A DNA stretch of 53,399 bases from Selenomonadaceae bacterium. Lineage in GTDB: Bacteria; Bacillota; Negativicutes; Selenomonadales; Selenomonadaceae. Positions 34,212-42,022 of this stretch are shown in pieces. The position numbers were made by a program, and so were the translations under genes. A model generated the notes under the pieces. That model searched no databases and was not told the DNA's origin. It saw nothing but the letters and a program-made list of their open reading frames with translations. How positions within the stretch are numbered: position 1 is the stretch's first letter; every line of letters begins with the position of its first letter. Location: the NCBI GenBank assembly GCA_017527075.1, contig JAFXQM010000009.1, positions 109,419 through 162,817 on the forward strand, written 5' to 3'.

Positions 34212-35600
34212 TCAGTTGGTGATGCCGGGGTGCGTCATCTTTTCGGGCGACATGTAAACTTTGAGTTGCTCTTCGGTGAGGATTCCCTTTTCCAAAATGA
34301 TTTCGCGAATCGGGCGGCGGGTGGCATAAGCTTCCTTGGCGAGCATGGAGCACTGTTCGTAACCGAGGTGCGGCAACAGAGCAGTGACGACGCCAACGGA
34401 GCTGTCCAACCATTTCTGGCACTGCTCGCGGTTCGGCTCAAGACCCGTCAAAAGTTTGTCGACGAAAGTGCGCGAGGCATTTGCAAGATAATTCATGGAG
34501 CTGCACAGGTTGTAAGCCATAATCGGTTCCATGACGTTGAGTTCGAATTGACCGTTCTCGACGCCGAGCGTGACAGCCAAATCGTTGCCGATAACTTGGT
34601 AACACGCCTGGTCCATGACTTCGGCGATGACGGGATTGACTTTGCCGGGCATGATTGAGGAGCCGGGCTGACGTTTGGGCAGGAAAATTTCGTTGAGACC
34701 GCAGCGGGGACCCGAAGCCATGAGGCGGAAGTCGTTGGCCATTTTGATGAGGACGAGCGCGGTATTTTTCAGCGCGGAGCTCACGTCAACGAAGCCGTCG
34801 GTGTTGTTCGTGGCGTCGATGATGTTCGTGGAGGTTTCAAAGTTTTCGCCGGTGATTTCGCGGAGTTTGCGCGCGACGATTTTAATGTACTTGGGCTCGG
34901 CGTTGAGACCTGTGCCGACAGCGGTGCCGCCCATGTTAATCAGCCGAATGCTGTCAATCGCCCACTCAATGCGGCGAATGCTGCGACGAACTGCCGAGGC
35001 GTAAGAGCCCATCTCTTGACCGAGAGTAATCGGCACGGCGTCCTGCAAATGCGTGCGTCCCATCTTGAGGATATCTTTGTACTCTTCGGCCTTCTGTTCC
35101 AGGGCGGTGGCGAGATAATCGAGCGCGGCGGTGACGTTGTGGCTTTTGTACGTCAAGCAAACCTTAATGGCGGTCGGCAAGCTGTCGTTGGTCGATTGCG
35201 CCATGTTCGCGTGGTTGTTCGGGCTGATGATGTCGTAACGCCCCTTTGCCTCGCCGATAATTTCCAGCGCGCGGTTGCACAGGACTTCGTTCATGTTCAT
35301 GTTGATTGAAGTGCCTGCGCCGCCTTGAATCGGGTCAACGGGGAATTGGTCGATGAACTGCCCGTCGATAATTTCTTCGGCTGCCTGAACGAGCGCATTG
35401 CCGATTTTCCTGTCGAGGCGGCCGGTCTCCATGTTCGCCTGCGCGGCCGCCTTCTTGACTTTGGCGAGCGACTTGATGAAGTCTTCGTCGAGTCTGCGGC
35501 CGGTGATTGTGAAGTTCTCAATCGCGCGCATGGTTTGCACGCCGTAATACGCCTCGTCCGGAACTTCAATTTCTCCCAAAAAATCGTGTTCCTTTCTCAT
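34212..35600 (-). CDS. aspA: Aspartate ammonia-lyase (aspartase)
   Basis: 462 residues; converts aspartate to fumarate and ammonia. The N-terminus MRKEHDFLGEIEVPDEAYYG is typical of aspartase rather than class II fumarase, and the superfamily signature GSSIMPGKVNPV (~312-323) includes the catalytic-loop serine. Also TSINMNMNEVLCNRALE and SPNNHANMAQSTNDSLPTA. ATG at 35600 follows AAGGTG. It lies directly downstream of the Dcu transporter on the same strand, the classic pairing for aspartate or fumarate metabolism. Aspartase versus fumarase is judged from overall similarity, so some doubt remains. Confidence 0.92.
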   Translation of the reverse strand: MRKEHDFLGEIEVPDEAYYGVQTMRAIENFTITGRRLDEDFIKSLAKVKKAAAQANMETGRLDRKIGNALVQAAEEIIDGQFIDQFPVDPIQGGAGTSINMNMNEVLCNRALEIIGEAKGRYDIISPNNHANMAQSTNDSLPTAIKVCLTYKSHNVTAALDYLATALEQKAEEYKDILKMGRTHLQDAVPITLGQEMGSYASAVRRSIRRIEWAIDSIRLINMGGTAVGTGLNAEPKYIKIVARKLREITGENFETSTNIIDATNNTDGFVDVSSALKNTALVLIKMANDFRLMASGPRCGLNEIFLPKRQPGSSIMPGKVNPVIAEVMDQACYQVIGNDLAVTLGVENGQFELNVMEPIMAYNLCSSMNYLANASRTFVDKLLTGLEPNREQCQKWLDSSVGVVTALLPHLGYEQCSMLAKEAYATRRPIREIILEKGILTEEQLKVYMSPEKMTHPGITN

Positions 35601-35640
35601 GCTAGCACCTTCTATAGAAATTTTTTTACTGCCGATTTTA

Positions 35641-35694
35641 AGAGTTAGGATTTAGGAGTTAGGAGTTGAAAACTAATCCCTAATCCCTTGTCCC
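35641..35694. repeat. Inverted heptamer tract between dcu and aspA
   Basis: GAGTTAGGATTTAGGAGTTA and GGAGTT units face CTAATCCCTAATCCC units, so the transcript can fold into a hairpin between the two genes of the operon. Confidence 0.75.
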
Positions 35695-37020
35695 TTACAT
35701 AATCACGTTGGCCAACGCCATGCCGACTGCCACGCTGACGATACACGTAATCAAGCCGGGGATTTGGAAGCTGTGATTGAAAACGAATTTGCCGATACGC
35801 GTGGTGCCCGTGCGGTCAAAGGCAATGCCCGCCAAAATCGTCGCGTAAATCGGAACGAGGAAGTAACCGTTGACTGCGGGGAACATGCCGACCATATTCG
35901 CAGGTGAAATCCCCAGCGCAATTCCCAGCGGAGCCAACGCGCCGATTGTGCCCGCCTGACTCAAGATGACTGCGCTGAGCAGGAAGAGGATAATCGCGAA
36001 GACCCACGGATAAGCGGCAATCATATCCGCCGCGCCCGATTTGATAAACTCGATGTTGTTGCGCGTCAAGGTGTCGCCCGCCCACGTCAGACCGAAAATG
36101 CAGTAGACGCCCATCAAGCCGTTGCGGAAGACGGACTGTTCGATAATCGAATTAACTTTGACGCCGCAGGTGATAATCATCACGCCCGCCATCGCCATCA
36201 TAACCGTTTCAATGCACATGGTCATGGAAAAGGAAACCATTTTGTCGCCCAACATTGCCGACGGACGGAGCTCAGGGAAAATGCCGAAGATAACGACGAT
36301 AACCGTCGCCAAAAGATAAATCCATACGGCGCGTTTGGTCGAGGCGGAAAACTCTTTTGCCTCGGCGATTTGCGCTTTCTCGTTAATCGGAGCCGCCTCG
36401 CCTTTGGCAACACGGTCAAGATATTCTTGATCTTCGGAAAGTTCTTTGCCGACGCGCGCCGCCCACAGTGAGCCGCACACCACGCCGATTAAAGTCGACG
36501 GAATGCAGACGATTAAAATGTCAATGAGCGTGACGCCCGCAGGAGACAGCAGCCCGACGAGCGCGACGGTCGCGGCGGAAATCGGGCAGGCAGTTATCGC
36601 TTGCTGAGAGGCAATGACCGACATGGAAATTGGTCGTTCAGGTCGGACGCCCGCCTCGCGCGCAACCTCGGCGATAACCGGCAAGATACCGAACGAAATA
36701 TTTCCCGTGCCGCACATGAATGTAAAAACCCAGCTGATAATCGGAGCATAATAGCTGATACGGTTCGGGTTCTTGCGCAGGAGCTTGACGGCGATTTGAA
36801 TCAGATAATCCATGCCGCCCGAAGCCTGCAGCGTCGCCGCGATTACGACGACGGTCATAATAATCATGATAACGTCAATGGCAGGATTGCCCGGCGCGAG
36901 TCCGAAGCCGAAAACCAAAATTGCAATGGCAAAACCGCTCGACATGCCGAGGAAAATTCCTCCGTATCGTGCGCCGATGATGAGCATGGCAAGCACGACC
37001 AATAACTCAGCCCAAAACAT
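35695..37020 (-). CDS. Anaerobic C4-dicarboxylate transporter (DcuA/DcuB family)
   Basis: 441 residues, ~10-12 membrane helices. Family features: ARYGGIFLGMSSGFAIAILVFGFGLAPG, CGTGNISFGILPVIAEVAREAGVRPERP, SQQAITACPISAATVALVGLLSP and the Arg-Thr end DRTGTTRIGKFVFNHSFQIPG. It exchanges fumarate, malate or aspartate for succinate under anaerobic conditions. ATG at 37020 follows GAGGAGGGG; an ATG 14 codons upstream lies next to the operator and before the ribosome binding site, so it is rejected. First gene of a dcu-aspA operon with a strong promoter and a GntR-like operator. Confidence 0.94.
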   Translation of the reverse strand: MFWAELLVVLAMLIIGARYGGIFLGMSSGFAIAILVFGFGLAPGNPAIDVIMIIMTVVVIAATLQASGGMDYLIQIAVKLLRKNPNRISYYAPIISWVFTFMCGTGNISFGILPVIAEVAREAGVRPERPISMSVIASQQAITACPISAATVALVGLLSPAGVTLIDILIVCIPSTLIGVVCGSLWAARVGKELSEDQEYLDRVAKGEAAPINEKAQIAEAKEFSASTKRAVWIYLLATVIVVIFGIFPELRPSAMLGDKMVSFSMTMCIETVMMAMAGVMIITCGVKVNSIIEQSVFRNGLMGVYCIFGLTWAGDTLTRNNIEFIKSGAADMIAAYPWVFAIILFLLSAVILSQAGTIGALAPLGIALGISPANMVGMFPAVNGYFLVPIYATILAGIAFDRTGTTRIGKFVFNHSFQIPGLITCIVSVAVGMALANVIM

Positions 37021-37051
37021 AAAACCCCTCCTCTTTTGATTGAAAATTTTG

Positions 37052-37063
37052 TTTGTATACAAA
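37052..37063. promoter_or_regulatory. Palindromic operator TTTGTATACAAA
   Basis: Perfect 12-bp palindrome about 8-19 bp downstream of the predicted dcu transcription start. TTGTATACAA-type sites are typical of GntR-family (FadR/VanR-like) repressors. No such regulator gene is in the window. Confidence 0.6.
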
Positions 37064-37076
37064 ATGCACTGTGCGG

Positions 37077-37105
37077 ATTGTAGACTCTTGCCCCGCGATT
37101 GTCAA
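37077..37105 (-). promoter_or_regulatory. Sigma-70 promoter of dcu-aspA
   Basis: Minus-strand TTGACA, 17-bp spacer, TACAAT: near consensus. The repressor-like palindrome just downstream would block initiation or clearance. Confidence 0.82.
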
Positions 37106-37244
37106 TCAAATTTATTCTTATGGTTGATTGTAAAATTGCAGATAGAAGGAGCGGTGTCTCACTTTTCCAACTTTTTGAAAGCTGTGCAGGAAAATTTTCG
37201 CGGCGGCAGAATCAAACCGCAGGTTTCATTAAGGAGTGAAGAAG

Positions 37245-38366
37245 TTGGCAATACTTTCAGCGGACAGCAAAAGAATCTTGCGCCGCTTCGACTTCGCGCT
37301 GATTTTTTCGGCGGCGGCGATAGTGATATACGGTTTGGTCATCATATCCAGCGCAACGCACATAAACACGCCGCACGAGGAAAGATTTTGGTTTGTGCAG
37401 CGGCAAGGGCTCTTCGCCATCGTGAACGCCCTGCTCGGAATTTTATTCATGAACTTTGATTATCGCGGGCTCAGTCAGCACGGGAAAAAAATTTACGTCT
37501 TCAATCTGATAATGCTCGTGGCGGTCATGCTCTTCGGGCACGCGGCACTCGGCGCACAGCGTTGGATACAAATCGGTCCGATAAGTTTGCAGCCGTCGGA
37601 GTTCTCCAAGCTGTTGATGATAATTTGTCTGGCGTCGGTTTTGGAGGAGCGCATGGGCAAACTCAACTCGTTGCAGGACATTTTGCCAATCGCGGCTTAC
37701 GTCGGCGTGCCGTTCATCTTGGTGCTTAAGCAGCCGGACTTGGGCACGTCGCTGGTTTTCATGGCGATTTTTTTCGGAATGGTCATCGCCTGCGGAATGC
37801 CGTGGCGATATTTGGTCGGAATAATTTTCGCGGCGATTTTATCGTTCCCACTCCTGTGGCAGTTCCTGAAAGATTATCAGAAGATGCGAATCATGGTTTT
37901 CATTGACCCGAACGTTGACCCGCTCGGCAGCGGTTATCACATCATCCAATCAAAAATCGCAATCGGCTCGGGCATGCTCTTCGGCAAGGGGCTGTTCGAG
38001 GGCACGCAGAGTCAGCTGAACTTTCTGCCGGAAAATCACACGGACTTTATCTTCGCGGTGGTCGGCGAGGAGCTCGGCTTCGTCGGCGCGGTCGTCCTCC
38101 TGCTTTTATATCTGATAGTCTTCTGGCGCGGGATAATGATAGCCAAAGAGGCGGGCGATATTTTCGGGCGGCTGCTGGCTGTCGGGATAACTTCAATGCT
38201 TGCGTTCCACGTGCTGGTTAATGTCGGAATGACGACGGGAATCATGCCGGTGACGGGAATTCCTTTGCCGCTGATGAGTTACGGAATCAGTTCGCTGACG
38301 ACGAACATTTTGTCGATAGCAATTCTTTTGAACGTTCACATGCACAAGCAAAAATTTATCTGGTGA
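37245..38366 (+). CDS. rodA: Rod-shape-determining protein RodA (SEDS glycosyltransferase)
   Basis: 373 residues, about ten membrane segments. SEDS family peptidoglycan polymerase that works with PBP2 in cell elongation. Visible blocks: LGAQRWIQIGPISLQPSEFSKL, LKQPDLGTSLVF, GKGLFEGTQSQLNFLPENHTDFIFAVVGEELGF and IMPVTGIPLPLMSYGISS. The TTG at 37245 is 9 nt after AAGGA; the earlier GTG at 37236 abuts that site. In many Firmicutes rodA precedes the TIGR03960/TIGR03936 genes and rng, and the same order (minus rng) is seen here. Copy B of the dispersed element starts right after its stop. Confidence 0.95.
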   Translation: MAILSADSKRILRRFDFALIFSAAAIVIYGLVIISSATHINTPHEERFWFVQRQGLFAIVNALLGILFMNFDYRGLSQHGKKIYVFNLIMLVAVMLFGHAALGAQRWIQIGPISLQPSEFSKLLMIICLASVLEERMGKLNSLQDILPIAAYVGVPFILVLKQPDLGTSLVFMAIFFGMVIACGMPWRYLVGIIFAAILSFPLLWQFLKDYQKMRIMVFIDPNVDPLGSGYHIIQSKIAIGSGMLFGKGLFEGTQSQLNFLPENHTDFIFAVVGEELGFVGAVVLLLLYLIVFWRGIMIAKEAGDIFGRLLAVGITSMLAFHVLVNVGMTTGIMPVTGIPLPLMSYGISSLTTNILSIAILLNVHMHKQKFIW

Positions 38367-38371
38367 GGCTC

Positions 38372-38634
38372 GTCCCCTCTTTCTCAAGAGTGGACTCGCA
38401 GAACCCGTCCTCACTGCCTTGGCTCGTTCCTTCGATTGAATCGTTCAATGCCTTTTGTATTGTTGATTTACTTTCTCTTTGCTTGCCCAAAGAGAAAGTA
38501 ACAAAGAGAAAGGGCACCTCGCGGGGGCGGCTGCTCGTTCGTGTTTTGAATGTCCGCGTAACCCGTGCCCGGTGTGCGCCGGATGACGCCATCACGGCGT
38601 CAGACGCGGCGCGGCCGTCATCCTTGACGGCCTC
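38372..38634 (+). repeat. Dispersed ~265-bp intergenic element, copy B
   Basis: Starts 5 nt after the rodA stop with TCCCCTCTTTCTCAAGAGTG, continues with GACTCGCAGAACC, a CTTTCTCTTTG/CAAAGAGAAAG hairpin, CACCTCGCGGGGGCGG, and ends in the hairpins GACGCCATCACGGCGTC and GGCCGTCATCCTTGACGGCC. Same order and same orientation relative to the upstream gene as copy A after nusA. The open frame across it into the radical SAM gene is fortuitous. Confidence 0.87.
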
Positions 38635-38662
38635 TGAATTCATTACGTTTCAGGTGACTTTG

Positions 38663-41206
38663 ATGAAAAATATTTTTGAGCTTTTGAAGCCGGCCAGATA
38701 CACGGGCGGCGAGTGGGGCAGCGTCCAAAAAAATTTCGACGAGACCGCCTGCCGAATCGTGCTGGCTCTGCCCGACGTATACGAGGTCGGCATGAGCAAT
38801 CTCGGCTTGGCGATTTTGTATTCGATACTCAACCGCCGCGACGACACTCTCTGCGAACGAGTTTACGCGCCGTGGACGGACGCCGAAAAAATTTTCCGCG
38901 CGGAAAATCTCCCGCTGTTCGCGCTGGAAAGCAAACGTCCCGTTCGCGAATTTGACTTCCTCGGCTTCTCCCTGCAATACGAGATGATTTACACCAACGT
39001 CCTGAACATGTTGGACTTGGCTAAAATTTCTCTGCACAGCACGGAGCGCGGCGACGACGAGCCGTTCATAATCGGCGGCGGCCCCTGCGTGTACAACGTC
39101 GAGCCCGTCGCGGATTTTTTTGACTTCTTTATCGTCGGCGAGGCGGAAGAAGTTTTCGGCGAGGTCGTCGAGGAATTCGTTGCGTGGAAAAATTCGGGCA
39201 AGGTCGGCGGGCGAAAAAATTTTCTGCGGCGGCTTCTGAACGTCAAAGGAATTTACGTGCCGAGCTTTTACGAGCCGATTTATTCGGACGAAAAATTTTT
39301 GGGTATAAAAATTTCCGACGGAGCCCCGCAAAAAATTTTAAAGCGCGTGGCAAAAAATTTCGACGCAACTCCCACGGTGGAGACGCCCGTCGTGCCGTTC
39401 ATGGAAATTGTTCACGACCGAGCGATGCTTGAACTTTTCCGCGGGTGTTCTCGCGGCTGTCGATTCTGTCAGGCGGGCATGACTTATCGTCCCGTGCGCG
39501 AGCGTAGCCCCGAAACTTTGCGGGCGATTGCGCGGCGGCTGATTGATTCGAGCGGCTGGGACGAAATTTCTTTGACGTCGCTGAGCAGTGCCGATTACTC
39601 GTGCCTCGCCCGACTGATTGACGATTTGCAAAATGATTTCCGCGCGGAGAAGGTGAGCTTCTCTTTGCCGAGCCTGCGCATTGACAGTTTTTCGATTGAC
39701 TTGGCGCAGCGCGTGCAATCCGTGCGCAAGAGCGGGCTGACGTTCGCGCCCGAAGCCGGCACCCAACGCCTGCGCGACGTGATTAACAAAAATGTCACGG
39801 AAGAAAATTTGCTGGAGGCGTGCGGCGCGGCGTTCGCCAAAGGCTGGCGGGCGGTCAAACTTTATTTTATGATGGGCTTGCCGACGGAGACCGACGAGGA
39901 CATCGCGGGCATTGCGGACTTGGCGCGGAAGGTCGCGAGCCTCAAGCGCGGCGTCAAGGTGACGTTGAGCGTGGCGTGCTTCGTGCCCAAGCCGTGGACG
40001 CCGTTTCAGTGGTTCGGACAAATTTCGGAGGAAGAATTTGAGCGGCGGCAAAAATTTTTGAAGAGCCTCATCACGGACAAGGCGATAACTTTCAACTACC
40101 ACAACGCGCGGCTGTCGGTTTTGGAGGGAGCATTGGCGCGCGGCGACAGACGGCTGGCAAAAGTCATCGAGGCGGCGTGGCGGGCGGGCGCAACCTTCGA
40201 CGGCTGGTCGGATTTATTCAAGCCCGAAGTGTGGGCGGCGGCGTTCGATAGCTGCGGCATTGACCCGAAAATTTTTTCCGAGCGCGAACGAAAATTTTGG
40301 GAGCCGCTGCCGTGGGAGCACACGTCGCCGGGTGTCGACAGAAATTTTTTGCTCAGCGAATGGGAGAAAGCTCAGGCGGGAGAAACCACGCGCGATTGCC
40401 GACGGACGAGCTGCACGGGCTGCGGCGTCTGCATGAACTTGGGCGCGGGCGTCATTGACTTCGACGGAGAAAAATTTCCCGCCGCCGAATCTCTAACTCC
40501 TAACTCCTCACTCCAAACTCCTAACTGCAAATATCGGGCGCAGATTCGCAAGGGCGAGCAAATTGCCGTGCTCAGTCACCTGGATTACATGAACGTGTTC
40601 ATGCGCGCGCTGCTCAGGAGCAAGTTGCCCGCCGCGTGGAGCGAAGGTTTCAATCCGCATTTGAAAGTTTCGTTCGCGAGTGCGCTGGCGGTCGGGGTGA
40701 CGAGCGACTGCGAATATGTGGACTTTGAGCTGGCGGCGGCCGTCGACGAGCGCGAGGTCTTCGAGAGATTGAACGCGCAACTGCCGGGCGGCGCAGAAAT
40801 TTTGCGGCTGAAAAAATTGCGCGGGAAGTCGAAGCCCGTGATGTCTCTGGTCGACACCGCGCGTTATGAAATTCGTTTGCCGTTCGAGGAAAAATTTTTT
40901 GACGCCGCGAAAATTTCCGTCGAGCGATTCAACGCCGCGCCCGAAATTTTTTTCACGCGAATCACGCCGAAGAAAACGCGCGAGCTTGAGCTGAAAAAAT
41001 ATTTGGTCGAGCCCGCAGAAATTTTCTTGACGGGCGGCGAGTTGCTGATAAAATTTTCTGTGCGAATCACAGCGGAGGGGAGCCTCAAGCCGAGCGAGGT
41101 TTTAAAAATTTTGCGCGAGCGATTTGATTTGCCCGCAGACATTTCGGCGGCGCGGATAAATCGGACGGCACTGACCGCCGCAGGGAAAAATCTTTTGGAC
41201 GTTTAA
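38663..41206 (+). CDS. Fused B12-binding/radical SAM protein (TIGR03960) with DUF2344 (TIGR03936) domain
   Basis: 847 residues from ATG at 38663 (AGGTGA six bases upstream). An N-terminal region with a B12-binding-like fold precedes the radical SAM core with C262-x3-C266-x2-C269 (CSRGCRFCQAG), binding the 4Fe-4S cluster. A Cys-rich segment around 578-592 (CRRTSCTGCGVC) may hold another cluster. The DUF2344 domain begins near 618 (KGEQIAVLSHLDYMNVFMRALLRSKLPAAWSEGFNPH). The two parts are separate genes in many Firmicutes; here they are one frame, joined across an in-frame heptamer tract (PNSSLQTPNC). Function is not established; the genes usually sit next to rng/rplU, suggesting a role in RNA or ribosome biology. 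Confidence 0.9.
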   Translation: MKNIFELLKPARYTGGEWGSVQKNFDETACRIVLALPDVYEVGMSNLGLAILYSILNRRDDTLCERVYAPWTDAEKIFRAENLPLFALESKRPVREFDFLGFSLQYEMIYTNVLNMLDLAKISLHSTERGDDEPFIIGGGPCVYNVEPVADFFDFFIVGEAEEVFGEVVEEFVAWKNSGKVGGRKNFLRRLLNVKGIYVPSFYEPIYSDEKFLGIKISDGAPQKILKRVAKNFDATPTVETPVVPFMEIVHDRAMLELFRGCSRGCRFCQAGMTYRPVRERSPETLRAIARRLIDSSGWDEISLTSLSSADYSCLARLIDDLQNDFRAEKVSFSLPSLRIDSFSIDLAQRVQSVRKSGLTFAPEAGTQRLRDVINKNVTEENLLEACGAAFAKGWRAVKLYFMMGLPTETDEDIAGIADLARKVASLKRGVKVTLSVACFVPKPWTPFQWFGQISEEEFERRQKFLKSLITDKAITFNYHNARLSVLEGALARGDRRLAKVIEAAWRAGATFDGWSDLFKPEVWAAAFDSCGIDPKIFSERERKFWEPLPWEHTSPGVDRNFLLSEWEKAQAGETTRDCRRTSCTGCGVCMNLGAGVIDFDGEKFPAAESLTPNSSLQTPNCKYRAQIRKGEQIAVLSHLDYMNVFMRALLRSKLPAAWSEGFNPHLKVSFASALAVGVTSDCEYVDFELAAAVDEREVFERLNAQLPGGAEILRLKKLRGKSKPVMSLVDTARYEIRLPFEEKFFDAAKISVERFNAAPEIFFTRITPKKTRELELKKYLVEPAEIFLTGGELLIKFSVRITAEGSLKPSEVLKILRERFDLPADISAARINRTALTAAGKNLLDV
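40493..40528. repeat. Heptamer tract inside the radical SAM fusion gene
   Basis: CTAACTCCTAACTCCTCACT then CCAAACTCCTAACT, the same unit as the intergenic tracts, translated in frame as a Ser/Pro/Asn/Thr linker at the domain junction. Confidence 0.8.
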
Positions 41207-41226
41207 AATTTTGAGGAGGAATTATT

Positions 41227-41757
41227 TTGAAGAGAGAAATTAATCCGTTCGAGTACGCGAGCGAAATTTTCAAAGCTCTGCCGAAAGGAATTCTGCTGAC
41301 GAGCGAGGCGGAGGATTGCGTCAACGCGATGACAATCGGCTGGGGCACGCTGGGCATTGAATGGGGCGTGCCGATTTTCGCGGCTTACGTTCGCACGAAC
41401 AGATTCACTTACGATTTGGTCGAGCGCACGGGCGAGTTCACGGTTTGCGTTCCTTACGGAGAAAAATTTTCCAAGGAAGTCACCAAAGCCGTCGGCATTT
41501 GCGGCAGTCGGTCGGGGCGCGACATGGACAAGCTGGCGGCGGCGGGCGTTCACTTGGTCGAGGCGGATATCGTTCGCCCGCCCGCGATTAAAGAGCTCCC
41601 GCTGACTTTGGAGTGCCGCGTCGTGTTCAGTCAACTGCAGCCGATTGAAAAAATCGACAGCCGCTTCGGAAAATTTTACGTGCCGAACACCGCCCACTCC
41701 GAGCCGCACGTTGCTTATTATGGAGAAATCCTCAAGGCGTACATAATCGAAGACTGA
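41227..41757 (+). CDS. Flavin reductase family protein (FMN-binding split barrel)
   Basis: 176 residues. The N-terminal PFEYASEIFKALPKGILLTS, AMTIGWGTLGIEWGVPIFAAYVR and the GRDMDKLAAAGVH segment match the flavin-reductase-like/flavoredoxin FMN-binding family of anaerobes. It probably carries FMN and works in cytoplasmic electron transfer (inference). TTG start at 41227, after GAGGAGGA. It follows the radical SAM fusion by 20 bp, so the two are probably co-transcribed; a terminator ends the unit. Confidence 0.9.
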   Translation: MKREINPFEYASEIFKALPKGILLTSEAEDCVNAMTIGWGTLGIEWGVPIFAAYVRTNRFTYDLVERTGEFTVCVPYGEKFSKEVTKAVGICGSRSGRDMDKLAAAGVHLVEADIVRPPAIKELPLTLECRVVFSQLQPIEKIDSRFGKFYVPNTAHSEPHVAYYGEILKAYIIED

Positions 41758-41779
41758 AAAATTTTTTGCAAAGAAAAAA

Positions 41780-41811
41780 CCCGTCGAGACATTCGGCGGG
41801 AATTTTTTTTG
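41780..41811 (+). terminator. Terminator after flavin reductase gene
   Basis: CCCG-TCG / CGG-CGGG hairpin followed by AATTTTTTTT. Confidence 0.8.
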
Positions 41812-41822
41812 CGCGGCGGAAG

Positions 41823-41831
41823 TGTTATAAT
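41823..41831 (+). promoter_or_regulatory. Extended -10 promoter of the phoH leader
   Basis: TGTTATAAT, the same extended -10 form as at 15692 and 17035. The predicted transcript start (~41838) is just before the 5' strand of the leader helix. Confidence 0.7.
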
Positions 41832-41846
41832 GATTCAAAAATTTTT

Positions 41847-42007
41847 AGGTGCTGGTGGTAAAATGAATCCGCCGTGATTGACGAGAAATTTTTTCGTCTG
41901 ACGCGAAGAAAATTCGCAGGCGTACTGACGTACGTCAAGAATTTTCGACAAAGGCAGGCGGAAAAAGAGCCGTCAAGCTCGGCGTGGTGAATTTACCAAC
42001 AGCACCT
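41847..42007 (+). ncRNA. Candidate structured leader RNA (riboswitch-like) upstream of phoH
   Basis: The outer helix pairs AGGTGCTG (41847-41854) with CAGCACCT (42000-42007), then after one G-A mismatch TGGTAAA (41856-41862) with TTTACCA (41992-41998). Inside: CCGCC (41869-41873) with GGCGG (41957-41961) encloses two hairpins, GACGA/TCGTC (41880-41898) and GAAAATTC/GAATTTTC (41908-41946, capped by GTAC/GTAC); GAGC/GCTC (41967-41980) forms a last arm. The closing strand ends 3 nt before the GAGGAGG of phoH, so folding could control ribosome access. It matches no riboswitch class I can recognise. The terminal inverted repeats could alternatively mark a small MITE. Confidence 0.6.
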
Positions 42008-42022
42008 AGAGGAGGCGACTTG

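Noticed and set aside
38363..38662. N-terminal extension of the radical SAM protein by 100 residues
   Set aside because: This DNA is copy B of the dispersed element; the ATG at 38663 has AGGTGA and matches where the family begins.
41847..42007. T-box, 6S RNA or B12/SAM riboswitch
   Set aside because: No T-box AGGGTGGNACCGCG-like sequence, no 6S-type single long bulged hairpin, and no SAM or B12 signature; kept only as an unassigned structured leader.
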